From: Pseudomonadota bacterium
Lineage (GTDB): Bacteria > Pseudomonadota > Alphaproteobacteria > Micropepsales > Micropepsaceae
Assembly: GCA_025360685.1 (NCBI GenBank)
Contig: JANYBR010000190.1
Span: 1 to 13,620, forward strand
Direction: 5' to 3'
Length of the DNA stretch: 13,620 nt
Below the pieces are notes generated by a model. It was not told where the DNA came from and did not search any database. It saw only the letters and a list, made by a program, of their open reading frames with translations. The position numbers were made by a program, and so were the translations under genes. Below are positions 1-6,560 of the stretch, one piece after another (within the stretch, counting starts at the first letter, position 1; the number at the start of each line of letters is the position of its first letter).

Positions 1-1
1 G

Positions 2-1306
2 CAGGATTTTGGTGAAGGATCGAGCGCGAACTTTGCCGAGACGGTACTAGCTGCCGCCGACCAGTACAGTAGTGAAGAGACCGCTAAGCACGTCACGCGG
101 ACTATGCTGGAAAATGCCCGTCAGGGATTCTGGAACGGATCGCAACCGCCGTTTGGCTACCGCACAATCGAGGTTGAAAGACGCGGCCAGCGCATCAAGA
201 AGCATCTGGAGGTCGAGGAGCGGGAAGCTGCCATAGTGCGGCAGATATTCGATTTGTTTCTGAAAGGTGACGGCACCAAGGGCTCTATGGGCGTCAAGGC
301 AATAGCGTCCTGGCTGAACATGAGCGGACTACGGAGCCGAAGCGGCAATTTGTTTCATTTGAGTATCGTTCACGCGATTCTCACGCGCAGTGCCTATTCG
401 GGAGTCTACTATTACAACACCCATGACAGCCGTTCCCGGCGGGCTCGGCCCAGGCAGGAGTGGGTCGGTGTCCCCGTGCCGCAGATCGTGCAGGTGAAGA
501 CCTTCAATCGGGTCCAGGCGCTGTTGCACACGCGCCGCCCGGCCATGACGCCGTCCCGGATCACGAACAGCGAGGTTTTGCTGACCGGTCTGGCCCGCTG
601 TGACAGCTGTGGCAGTCCCATGATGCTGCGCACCGGCAAGGGAGAGGGCGGTTATTACCGCTACTACGCCTGCTCCGCCAACCGGCTCAAAGGAAAGTCG
701 GCCTGCAGCCGCCCAATCGCGGTTCGCGAAGACGAACTGGACCGGCTTGTCGTCGGGGCTCTCGCCGACAAGCTGCTGAACCCGGAGCGCCTGCCGGGAT
801 TGGTCCAGGAGGCGCTGCGCCACCGGCGAAAAACGGGTTCACAAACGAGAGTTCGCAAGTCCGCTTTGCAAAAGCAACTCAGCGAGACGGACGGTCAGAT
901 CGCACGCCTCATCGCAGCGGTCGCAGACGGGGTCCTGCCGGACGCGACGCAGGTTCGCGCCAAGATCGACGAACTCACCAGACAAAGCCGCGAATGCACG
1001 CGCCTGCTCTCATCGCTTAATGCGGAACTCCCAGAGCTGCGCCAGACGCTGTCGCGCCAGCAGGCAGCGTCCATAGCGGTCGAACTCAAGCACAAGCTGC
1101 TGGATGCGCCCAAGCCGCTCCGGAAACGATATATCCGTGGTTTGGTAAGCGAGATCTTAGTCACGGCCGAGACGGCAACGATCTCGGGTCCGCCCCTGGC
1201 ACTCGCCTTGGCAGTGTCTTCCCCGGAAAAGCTTGGCGAAGTTCGCAGTTCTGTACGTGAATGGCGCACCCGGAGCGATTCGAACGCCCGACCCCCAGAT
1301 TCGTAG
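2..1306 (+). CDS. Large serine recombinase / integrase, 5' end cut by window edge
   Basis: The frame is open from base 2, so the start and the N-terminal catalytic domain (with its nucleophilic Ser) lie left of the window; 434 residues are visible. Seen here: the tail of the resolvase domain and its long helix (QYSSEETAKHVTRTMLENAR), then the recombinase-domain signature QGFWNGSQPPFGYR. A zinc ribbon follows with paired cysteines (CDSCG, then YYACSAN and a further Cys in SACSR). After it comes a charged, coiled-coil-like stretch encoded at about 850-1060. This order matches large serine recombinases of integrative elements, which carry out site-specific cutting and rejoining. The last 14 residues and the TAG stop lie inside the antisense of the tRNA-Arg gene, which is expected if the gene sits at the attachment site of its own element. 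An internal ATG at 104 exists but would discard conserved sequence. The family is certain; whether the enzyme is active cannot be judged. Confidence 0.93.
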   Translation, partial: QDFGEGSSANFAETVLAAADQYSSEETAKHVTRTMLENARQGFWNGSQPPFGYRTIEVERRGQRIKKHLEVEEREAAIVRQIFDLFLKGDGTKGSMGVKAIASWLNMSGLRSRSGNLFHLSIVHAILTRSAYSGVYYYNTHDSRSRRARPRQEWVGVPVPQIVQVKTFNRVQALLHTRRPAMTPSRITNSEVLLTGLARCDSCGSPMMLRTGKGEGGYYRYYACSANRLKGKSACSRPIAVREDELDRLVVGALADKLLNPERLPGLVQEALRHRRKTGSQTRVRKSALQKQLSETDGQIARLIAAVADGVLPDATQVRAKIDELTRQSRECTRLLSSLNAELPELRQTLSRQQAASIAVELKHKLLDAPKPLRKRYIRGLVSEILVTAETATISGPPLALALAVSSPEKLGEVRSSVREWRTRSDSNARPPDS

Positions 1307-1338
1307 TCTGGTGCTCTATCCAGCTGAGCTACGGGTGC
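1262..1338 (-). tRNA. tRNA-Arg(ACG)
   Basis: Read on the minus strand this is a full 77-base cloverleaf. The acceptor stem is GCACCCG/CGGGTGC and the D-arm has GCTC/GAGC. The anticodon stem CCAGA/TCTGG closes the loop CTACGAA, giving anticodon ACG. The variable loop is five bases. The T-arm is GGGCG-TTCGAAT-CGCTC with one G-U pair, followed by discriminator G and an encoded CCA end. ACG (inosine-modified at the wobble base in bacteria) reads CGU, CGC and CGA arginine codons. The 3' end points left, toward the serine recombinase, whose reading frame overlaps it by 45 bases. This is the usual geometry of an element integrated at a tRNA 3' end that leaves the tRNA intact. Confidence 0.97.
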
Positions 1339-1352
1339 GTTTAAGGGCGCAG

Positions 1353-1381
1353 AACCTATGCATGGCGGCCGCCAAAGGCAA
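1353..1381 (-). promoter_or_regulatory. Putative sigma-70 promoter of tRNA-Arg
   Basis: On the minus strand TTGCCT (1376-1381) and TAGGTT (1353-1358) are separated by exactly 17 bases. Transcription would start around 1346, a few bases ahead of the mature tRNA 5' end at 1338. Spacing and distance fit a tRNA promoter. The hexamers are only partial matches to consensus. Confidence 0.4.
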
Positions 1382-1464
1382 GCGAGTCCGGGTCCTGATT
1401 CGGAACGTGCAATTTGGCCCAAGTCCTTCCGCCGCCCACATGAATCTCCCCAAAAAGCGTCATC

Positions 1465-1480
1465 GCGGACCCTTGTCCGC
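1465..1480. repeat. Perfect 6-bp inverted repeat (GCGGAC-CCTT-GTCCGC)
   Basis: GCGGAC at 1465-1470 and GTCCGC at 1475-1480 pair perfectly around the loop CCTT. No T-run follows on either strand, so it is not a standard intrinsic terminator. It could be an RNA hairpin or a short operator. With GC-rich sequence a chance origin is possible. Confidence 0.4.
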
Positions 1481-1549
1481 ACGGCGCGCGCTGTTTAAGA
1501 CTGATAGCCAGACTCGCGCCCAACAGATTCTGCGCGGGCGGGCTGGGAT

Positions 1550-1587
1550 TAACCGGTCGCCTCCGTCAGGAGAGCGAGGACCGGTTA
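1550..1587. repeat. Nested inverted repeat in the lipoprotein 5' region
   Basis: TAACCGGTC (1550-1558) and GACCGGTTA (1579-1587) are perfect 9-bp complements. Within the 20-base spacer, CTCC (1561-1564) and GGAG (1569-1572) can pair around the loop GTCA. The structure ends only 3 bases before the GGAG ribosome binding site of the lipoprotein gene. It could act as a protein-binding operator or as an mRNA stem-loop that limits or protects translation. There is no T-run, so it is not a terminator. Confidence 0.5.
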
Positions 1588-1590
1588 CGC

Positions 1591-1594
1591 GGAG
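1591..1594 (+). promoter_or_regulatory. Ribosome binding site of the lipoprotein gene
   Basis: GGAG lies 8 bases ahead of the ATG at 1603. This supports the ATG as the start even though it places 12 residues before the hydrophobic signal core. Confidence 0.6.
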
Positions 1595-1602
1595 ATCGGC
1601 AT

Positions 1603-2781
1603 ATGTGGGGAATTCTGGCGACCGACCCAAGATTTAAGTCTCGCCTTGGCAGCGCCTTGGCGCTCGCGGCCGGTCTGGGCCTTGCGGGCTGCTCCGACGT
1701 CGACAGCGCCCTGTTCGGCGATCAGGCCGACAATGGCGCAGCGCCTGCCAGTTCATCCGACCAGTTTCCGCCAAGCGGTGCAGGAACGCCGGGCACGTTG
1801 CCGGGCGGTGCGCCCGCCTCGTCCGGCTCGGCGCCCGTGATCGCCATCACGCCGGTGAACATCGAGCCAGGCTCGAACACGGGAACCGCCGTCAGCGCGA
1901 CCATTGCAACTTTGCGCGGACAGATCGCAACAATCGAGGAGCACCTCGCGACCAATGCCTCGAGGCTGTCCGAACTCCGTAACCAGGGCGCGGATTCTGC
2001 CAGCGCCTACCAGGACGCCAAAGCCCGCATCACCTCGCGCCTCCAGGTCGGTACCACGCGCGGCAATCCCGAACTCGTCGCCGAGTGGAACGTGGCGCAG
2101 AGTTCGCTCGATACGCTGGCCGGCAACATCAACGGCTTGAACGCGTTAAGCGCGGCGATTGTGGCGGACTCCTCGGCGACGCATTTCGCGCTGGACCAGA
2201 TTCAGGCGGTGTACAACGTCTCCGGTGCGGTCGACGAGGACCATCGCCAGTTGCGGGTTCTCGAAGATGAAACCAACCAGACGATCGTGCTCATCGATCG
2301 CCTGCTGCGGGCGGCGTCGGAAGACACTCAACGCCAGACAGCCTATGCCGCCAATGAGCGCGCCAACCTCACAACCTTGGCCGGCGCCATCAAGAACGGC
2401 GAGCTGTACGACAATGATCTGGGCACACCGGCCATCGCTTCGGCCGGCGGACCGATGACGTCAGCGACACTGGCTTATGCCGGCACGCCGCTGGTGGTCA
2501 TCCGCTTCGATCATCCCGGCGTCGACTATCAGCAGATTCTATATGCGGCACTGAGCCAGGCTTTGCAGGCCAAGCCGAATGCAGGCTTCTCGGTCGTCGC
2601 CGTTTCGCCCACGCGGGGCACCGCGGCGGCGGTCCAGCTGGCGCAGACCTCGGCCAAGAACCACGCACAGGAAGTGCTGCGCTCCATGACCGACATGGGC
2701 GTGCCCGCGACGCGGCTTGGCATCGCCTCAGCCACCGATCCGGGCGCCACGGCAAGCGAAGTGCGCGTCTTCGTGCGCTGA
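1603..2781 (+). CDS. Conserved hypothetical lipoprotein with coiled-coil-like middle and OmpA-like C-terminal region
   Basis: The 392-residue product begins with a short basic stretch (RFKSR) and a hydrophobic segment ending in the lipobox LAGC, with Cys30 as the predicted lipidation site. It should be anchored in the inner or outer membrane facing the periplasm. A Ser/Pro/Gly/Ala-rich linker spans about residues 38-75. The middle, about 95-260, is Ala-, Gln- and Glu-rich and looks helical or coiled-coil. The last 96 residues (from LVVIRFDHPG) show the alternation expected of an OmpA-type alpha/beta fold: a strand, a helix, a strand with VVAVSP, a long helix (AKNHAQEVLRSM), then GVPATRL and a final EVRVFVR strand. 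The usual NxxLSxxRA peptidoglycan-binding signature is not clear, so peptidoglycan binding is unproven. I know no named function. A good GGAG site supports the start. Confidence 0.85.
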   Translation: MWGILATDPRFKSRLGSALALAAGLGLAGCSDVDSALFGDQADNGAAPASSSDQFPPSGAGTPGTLPGGAPASSGSAPVIAITPVNIEPGSNTGTAVSATIATLRGQIATIEEHLATNASRLSELRNQGADSASAYQDAKARITSRLQVGTTRGNPELVAEWNVAQSSLDTLAGNINGLNALSAAIVADSSATHFALDQIQAVYNVSGAVDEDHRQLRVLEDETNQTIVLIDRLLRAASEDTQRQTAYAANERANLTTLAGAIKNGELYDNDLGTPAIASAGGPMTSATLAYAGTPLVVIRFDHPGVDYQQILYAALSQALQAKPNAGFSVVAVSPTRGTAAAVQLAQTSAKNHAQEVLRSMTDMGVPATRLGIASATDPGATASEVRVFVR

Positions 2782-2813
2782 TCCCTCAAGGCGTAGTTGC
2801 CCGCCATCCATCC

Positions 2814-2854
2814 TTCGACAGTCCGCCGAAGCCCCTTGGCATAGGCGGATCGAA
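2814..2854. terminator. Possible bidirectional hairpin between convergent genes
   Basis: TCCGCC (2822-2827) pairs with GGCGGA (2844-2849), and TTCGA (2814-2818) pairs with TCGAA (2850-2854), leaving a three-base bulge. It sits in the 112-base gap between the convergent lipoprotein and dienelactone hydrolase genes, where a shared transcription stop would be useful. No strong U-tract is visible, so an intrinsic terminator is only a possibility. Confidence 0.3.
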
Positions 2855-2893
2855 AGGCGAGGGCCAAAGTGGTTCCGCGCGAACCAAGTCTGC

Positions 2894-3754
2894 TCAGCCC
2901 ACGCCGTTCGCCTTGAACCAGTCGAGCATGCGGGCCCAACCCTCCTTCGCGTCTTTCTCATTGTAGGAAGGTCGATAGTCGGCGTTGAAGCCATGCTGGG
3001 CGTCGGCGAACACGTCGATGCGCGAGCGCGTATTGTCCGCATTCGACAGCGCTTTTTTCATCGCTTCGATGTCGGTTGCCGTGATGTTCTGGTCCAGTCC
3101 GGCATAGAGACCCAGCACCGGCGCCTTGATGTCCGCCGCCAGTTCAATCGCGGTGTGCGGGCGCGCGTCAGTGTCAGTGCCGGCCAGCGGCCCATACCAA
3201 GCGACACCTGCTTTCAAGCCGTGATTGTGCGCCGCATAGAGCCAGACGATACGCCCACCCCAGCAGAAGCCGGTGACGGCGAGACGCATCGTATCTGCGC
3301 CCTCGCTTTTCGCGAACCCCACGGCGCCGTCCAGATCGCTCATCACTTCGCTGTCGGGCACCTTGGAGACCACATCCTTCAGAAGGTCCATGATGTGGGC
3401 CATGTCGTATTTGCCCGGATCGCCTTGGCGCGCATAGAGCGACGGCGCGATGGCATAGTAGCCGCTGTGCGCCAGACGCCGGCACAGATCCTTGATGTGC
3501 TCATGCACGCCAAAAACTTCCTGTACCACAAGCACCACAGGCGCACCGGGCTTTCCCGCCGGTCTTGCGCGATAGGCCGGGATTATTCCGTCGGCGACAG
3601 GAATGTCGACCGCGCCCGCGTCGAGGCCATTGGCATCGGTGACAATCGCGTCGGCACGAACCGGTCCCGCGGCCAACGTGAATCCTGCGACGAGCGTGGT
3701 CACGAAAGTGCGCCGCGCGATCGGCGGCAAGATTTCATTTGTGGGTTTATCCAT
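2894..3754 (-). CDS. Dienelactone hydrolase family protein, Tat-exported
   Basis: This 286-residue alpha/beta hydrolase has the three elements of the dienelactone hydrolase family. They are the nucleophile elbow GFCWGG with Cys164, an acid in the LYAGLDQNI segment (Asp221), and the catalytic His in DAQHGF (His254). The Glu of VQEVFG (Glu79) matches the family residue that holds the resting Cys. Dienelactone hydrolases open cyclic ester lactones, but many homologues act on other small esters, so the substrate is unknown. The N-terminus has a twin-arginine signal (ARRTFVTTLVAGF) with likely cleavage after VRA at about residue 34, pointing to export in folded form. AAGGA at 3761-3765 supports the ATG at 3754. 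It lies 47 bases downstream of the P1 peptidase gene on the same strand, probably in one operon. Confidence 0.92.
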   Translation of the reverse strand: MDKPTNEILPPIARRTFVTTLVAGFTLAAGPVRADAIVTDANGLDAGAVDIPVADGIIPAYRARPAGKPGAPVVLVVQEVFGVHEHIKDLCRRLAHSGYYAIAPSLYARQGDPGKYDMAHIMDLLKDVVSKVPDSEVMSDLDGAVGFAKSEGADTMRLAVTGFCWGGRIVWLYAAHNHGLKAGVAWYGPLAGTDTDARPHTAIELAADIKAPVLGLYAGLDQNITATDIEAMKKALSNADNTRSRIDVFADAQHGFNADYRPSYNEKDAKEGWARMLDWFKANGVG

Positions 3755-3801
3755 GGGTTTTCCTTCTCGGTTCGATGGAACGCCTTACGCATGTTTCAAG
3801 A

Positions 3802-4815
3802 TTATTCGGCCGCGAAGATCTCGCGGTAGCTTTTCATCGTTCCCAGAGACTGCGCCTCGTAGACACCGCGCGCGATGGCGCGTGCGACACAGTCGGCTGC
3901 GATGCTGCCCAGTCGCATGATGTTGCGCTGGCGAGGTTCTCCTAGAGCTCGCTTCGCCGTCGTGACACCGAATACCATGTCGCCGTCGAACGGCGTGTGT
4001 ACTGGGCGCAGGGCACGCGCGAATCCGTCGGCTGCCATGATGGCGATGCGCTTGAGTTCAACAGCGGAAACGTCCGCATCGACCGCGATGACGGCCAGCG
4101 TGGTGTTCTCGCCCGGCAGCACGCCCTTCATGTCTGCCGGCAAATCGAGATCGTATCGGGCCTTGTCTTGCGGTCGGCGCCCGCCAAACTCGCCATTCTG
4201 CTCGAACGCAAAAGCCCAGAACACGCCGCTGCCGGGCATCAGCGGCGAACCAAGCGAATTGACAGCCACGAGCGCGCCGACCGTGAAGCCGTCGTCCGTC
4301 ACGGCCGAGACGCTTCCCAATCCACCCTTGTAACCACCAGCACGCGCGCCGAGGCCCGCGCCCGCATTCCCCAAAGAAAACGTCTGACCGGCCGCCGCGA
4401 ATGCTTCGCGCCCGAGAGCCCGGTAGGGCGATTCCTCGCCCCACTCCTTGTCGCCGCCATTGACCAGATCAAACAGAATGGCCGATGGCACGATGGGTGC
4501 GGGTGGCGCCGCGGGTGTCATGCGATAGCCGCGGCCCTGGGCGCGCAACGCGGCGACAACTCCCGACGCCGCATCCAGGCCATGCACCGAACCACCGGAC
4601 AGCACGATTGCATCGGCGCGTCCCACCAGATTGATCGGATCGAGCGCTTCCACTTCACGCGAACCCGGTGCTCCGCCGCGGACGTCGGCAACGGCGATCA
4701 GGGCGTCGTCAGCCAGCAGCACCGTCGCGCCCGAGCGGACCTTGTGGTCTTCGGCATGACCAACGCGCAATCCTGCTACGTCGGTTATGAGATTTCGCGC
4801 GCCTGGTCCCACCAT
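3802..4815 (-). CDS. P1 family peptidase (MEROPS S58, DmpA/NylC-like autoprocessing hydrolase)
   Basis: The 337-residue product matches the P1/S58 family of self-cleaving N-terminal-nucleophile hydrolases: aminopeptidase DmpA, beta-aminopeptidases and nylon-oligomer hydrolase NylC. Family marks seen are RNLITDVAGLRVGHAED at the start, ADVRGGAPGSRE, VLSGGSVHGLDAASGV, GAGLGARAGG, GENTTLAVIAVDA, and RPVHTPFDGDMVFGVTT near the end. By analogy with NylC the precursor should cut between Asn237 and Thr238 in ENTT, freeing Thr238 as nucleophile. No signal peptide is seen, so it is likely cytoplasmic. Its natural substrate (beta-peptide, D-amino-acid amide or other amide) cannot be told from sequence. 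A GTG at 4824 would add three residues; I prefer the ATG at 4815, which matches the family N-terminus. Neither has a strong ribosome binding site. It is divergent from the ggt gene. Confidence 0.92.
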   Translation of the reverse strand: MVGPGARNLITDVAGLRVGHAEDHKVRSGATVLLADDALIAVADVRGGAPGSREVEALDPINLVGRADAIVLSGGSVHGLDAASGVVAALRAQGRGYRMTPAAPPAPIVPSAILFDLVNGGDKEWGEESPYRALGREAFAAAGQTFSLGNAGAGLGARAGGYKGGLGSVSAVTDDGFTVGALVAVNSLGSPLMPGSGVFWAFAFEQNGEFGGRRPQDKARYDLDLPADMKGVLPGENTTLAVIAVDADVSAVELKRIAIMAADGFARALRPVHTPFDGDMVFGVTTAKRALGEPRQRNIMRLGSIAADCVARAIARGVYEAQSLGTMKSYREIFAAE

Positions 4816-4862
4816 ATATGCCACGCTAGCGTTTGCGTTCGCCGCCGGAAAGAGAAGGTCTC
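4816..4862. promoter_or_regulatory. Short divergent control region between the P1 peptidase and ggt genes
   Basis: Only 47 bases separate the two divergent start codons. The perfect palindrome CATATATG (4813-4820) overlaps the peptidase ATG and could supply a -10-like TATATG (4815-4820) toward ggt, with TTTCGC (4793-4798) as a poor -35 at 16 bases inside the peptidase coding sequence. AGAAGG (4853-4858) is the ribosome binding site of ggt. Promoter elements for at least one direction must lie inside the opposite gene. Confidence 0.35.
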
Positions 4863-6560
4863 ATGAACATCGCGCGCCGTGTGCTTTATGTCGTCACCTT
4901 GTCATGGGCACTGGGCTTGCCGGCCGGCGCAGCGGAACCGATCGCCAAACACCACATGATCGCGGCGGCCAATCCCTACGCCGCGCAGGCTGGCCGGCAG
5001 ATGATGCGTGCCGGCGGGTCGGCCGTGGATGCAGCGATCGCGGCCCAACTCGTCCTCACGCTGGTCGAGCCGGAATCCTCCGGCATCGGCGGCGGCGACT
5101 TCATGATGGTCTTCGATCCCAGGACCAAAAAGGTCGTGAGCTACGACGGCCGGGAGACGGCGCCGGCATCGGCCACTCCGGACATGTTTCTGGATGCAAC
5201 CGGTAAGCCGCGCGGACACTTTGATGTGGTTCCAGGCGGGCTCTCGACTGGCGTGCCAGGTGTGATCGCCATGTTCGACATGGCCCACAGGAAATATGGT
5301 CGACTGCCCTGGGCGAAATTGTTCGTGCCCGCGATCAAGCTGGCGCAAAATGGGTTTCCCGTCGGCCGCAAGCTCGCCGCGACCTTGCGCGCCTTTCCGC
5401 AACTTGCCGGCATGCCAGACATCAAGCGCTACTTTTACAAGACCGACGGAACGCCACTGGCGCAGGGCGAGATTCTGAAGAACCCGGAGCTTGCCGCAAC
5501 GCTTCGAGTGATCGCCAAGCGCGGGCCGAAGGCGTTCTACAGGGGCACGATCGCGCAGCACATCGTCGACGCGGTACAGCACGCTCCGGTCAATCCCGGC
5601 GGCATGACGTTGGCCGATCTTGCCTCGTATCACGCCGTCGAACGGCCGGCAGTGTGCGGCGAATACCGGACATATCGACTCTGTTCCATGGGTCCGCCCA
5701 GTTCTGGCGGCGTGGCCGTGCTGCAAATACTGGGAATGCTGGAACGTTTTCCGGCGACGCAGCTTCAACCCAACAGCTTGAGCGGAGTGCATCTGTTTAC
5801 GCAGGCTAGCCGCTTGGCGTTCGCCGATCGGGCAATGTATCTCGGTGATCCCGATGTGGTGAATGTTCCGGTTGCGGGACTACTCGACAAGTCGTACCTG
5901 GCGCAGCGTTCGACGCTGATCGATCCGACAAAAGATATGGGCATGGCAGTAGCAGGCACGCCGCCGCAGAAACATGCCAACTTTGCGCCGCAGAAATCGC
6001 AGCAGCTGCCCGGCACCAGCCACCTGTCCGTGGTCGACGATCGCGGCCAGGTCGTTGCCATGACCATGACAGTGGAGTTCGTTTTCGGTTCTGAGATCAT
6101 GGCCAACGGATTCTTCCTCAACAACGAGTTGACCGACTTTTCCTTCGACCCTGCGCGCGACGGCAAACCGGTTGCCAATGCGCCTGCGCCCGGCAAGCGG
6201 CCGATGAGCGCGATGTCGCCGACCATCGTATTCGGGCCGGACGGAAAGTTCGTGATCGCCACAGGTTCGCCCGGCGGGCCCGCGATCATCGATTTCGTCG
6301 CGCAATCCCTGATCGACATGATCGATGGCGGAATGACTGCGCGCGAAGCGGTGGCCGCACCGCACATGCTCAACCTGAACAGCCCGACAATCCTGGAAAA
6401 GGATACCGCGCTCGGCAGCCTGTCCGCGCCCCTCACCGCCATGGGACATACGGTGAGCGCTCGCGAGCTCGAAAGCGGATTGCATATCGTCCAACGCGTC
6501 CATGGCGGCTATGTTGGCGGCGCCGATCCCAGGCGCGATGGCGTGGCGCTCGGCGACTAG
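4863..6560 (+). CDS. ggt: Gamma-glutamyltransferase (glutathione hydrolase)
   Basis: The 565-residue product is a periplasmic gamma-glutamyltransferase. It cleaves the gamma-glutamyl bond of glutathione and related peptides, giving hydrolysis or transfer to an acceptor. A Sec signal peptide ends near PAGAA at about residue 24. Family marks are SAVDAAIAAQLVLTLVEPES, SGIGGGDFMMV, YDGRETAPA with the substrate-binding Arg97, GPPSSGGVAV, the autoprocessing site GTSHLSVVD with Thr385 as nucleophile and new N-terminus of the small subunit, LNNELTDFS, PGKRPMSAMSPTI and GSPGG (468-472). The second residue after the nucleophile region is Ser where E. coli has Thr (TTH versus TSH). AGAAGG 4 bases upstream supports ATG 4863 over an upstream TTG at 4833. 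The stop TAG lies in CTAG shared with the opposing tam stop. The usual family length is about 560-590. Confidence 0.95.
   Translation: MNIARRVLYVVTLSWALGLPAGAAEPIAKHHMIAAANPYAAQAGRQMMRAGGSAVDAAIAAQLVLTLVEPESSGIGGGDFMMVFDPRTKKVVSYDGRETAPASATPDMFLDATGKPRGHFDVVPGGLSTGVPGVIAMFDMAHRKYGRLPWAKLFVPAIKLAQNGFPVGRKLAATLRAFPQLAGMPDIKRYFYKTDGTPLAQGEILKNPELAATLRVIAKRGPKAFYRGTIAQHIVDAVQHAPVNPGGMTLADLASYHAVERPAVCGEYRTYRLCSMGPPSSGGVAVLQILGMLERFPATQLQPNSLSGVHLFTQASRLAFADRAMYLGDPDVVNVPVAGLLDKSYLAQRSTLIDPTKDMGMAVAGTPPQKHANFAPQKSQQLPGTSHLSVVDDRGQVVAMTMTVEFVFGSEIMANGFFLNNELTDFSFDPARDGKPVANAPAPGKRPMSAMSPTIVFGPDGKFVIATGSPGGPAIIDFVAQSLIDMIDGGMTAREAVAAPHMLNLNSPTILEKDTALGSLSAPLTAMGHTVSARELESGLHIVQRVHGGYVGGADPRRDGVALGD

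Larger units (their letters stand above)
1339..1602. other. Non-coding stretch between tRNA-Arg and the lipoprotein gene
   Basis: No convincing gene is present. The frames open here only encode the antisense of the tRNA plus low-complexity sequence. The stretch holds the putative tRNA promoter, a perfect 6-bp hairpin at 1465-1480, a nested inverted repeat at 1550-1587, and the ribosome binding site of the lipoprotein gene. A weak promoter for the lipoprotein gene may be TTGTCC (1473-1478) with TAAGAC (1496-1501) at 17 bases, overlapping the hairpin. I would not rely on it. Confidence 0.5.

Noticed and set aside
895..1637. Open frames crossing the tRNA on both strands (for example 1233-1637 plus and 895-1482 minus) that give GAPGAIRTPDPQIRS-type peptides
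   Set aside because: These peptides are the well-known spurious translation of tRNA genes; the frames have no conserved product and overlap the recombinase and the tRNA.
2717..3829. A 370-residue plus-strand frame opposite the dienelactone hydrolase gene
   Set aside because: It mirrors the clear hydrolase on the minus strand, lacks a ribosome binding site and shows no family motifs.
3997..4866. A 289-residue plus-strand frame opposite the P1 peptidase, and a 296-residue minus-strand frame (4902-5792) opposite ggt
   Set aside because: Both are shadows of strongly supported genes, with His/Arg-rich sequence and no domain signature.
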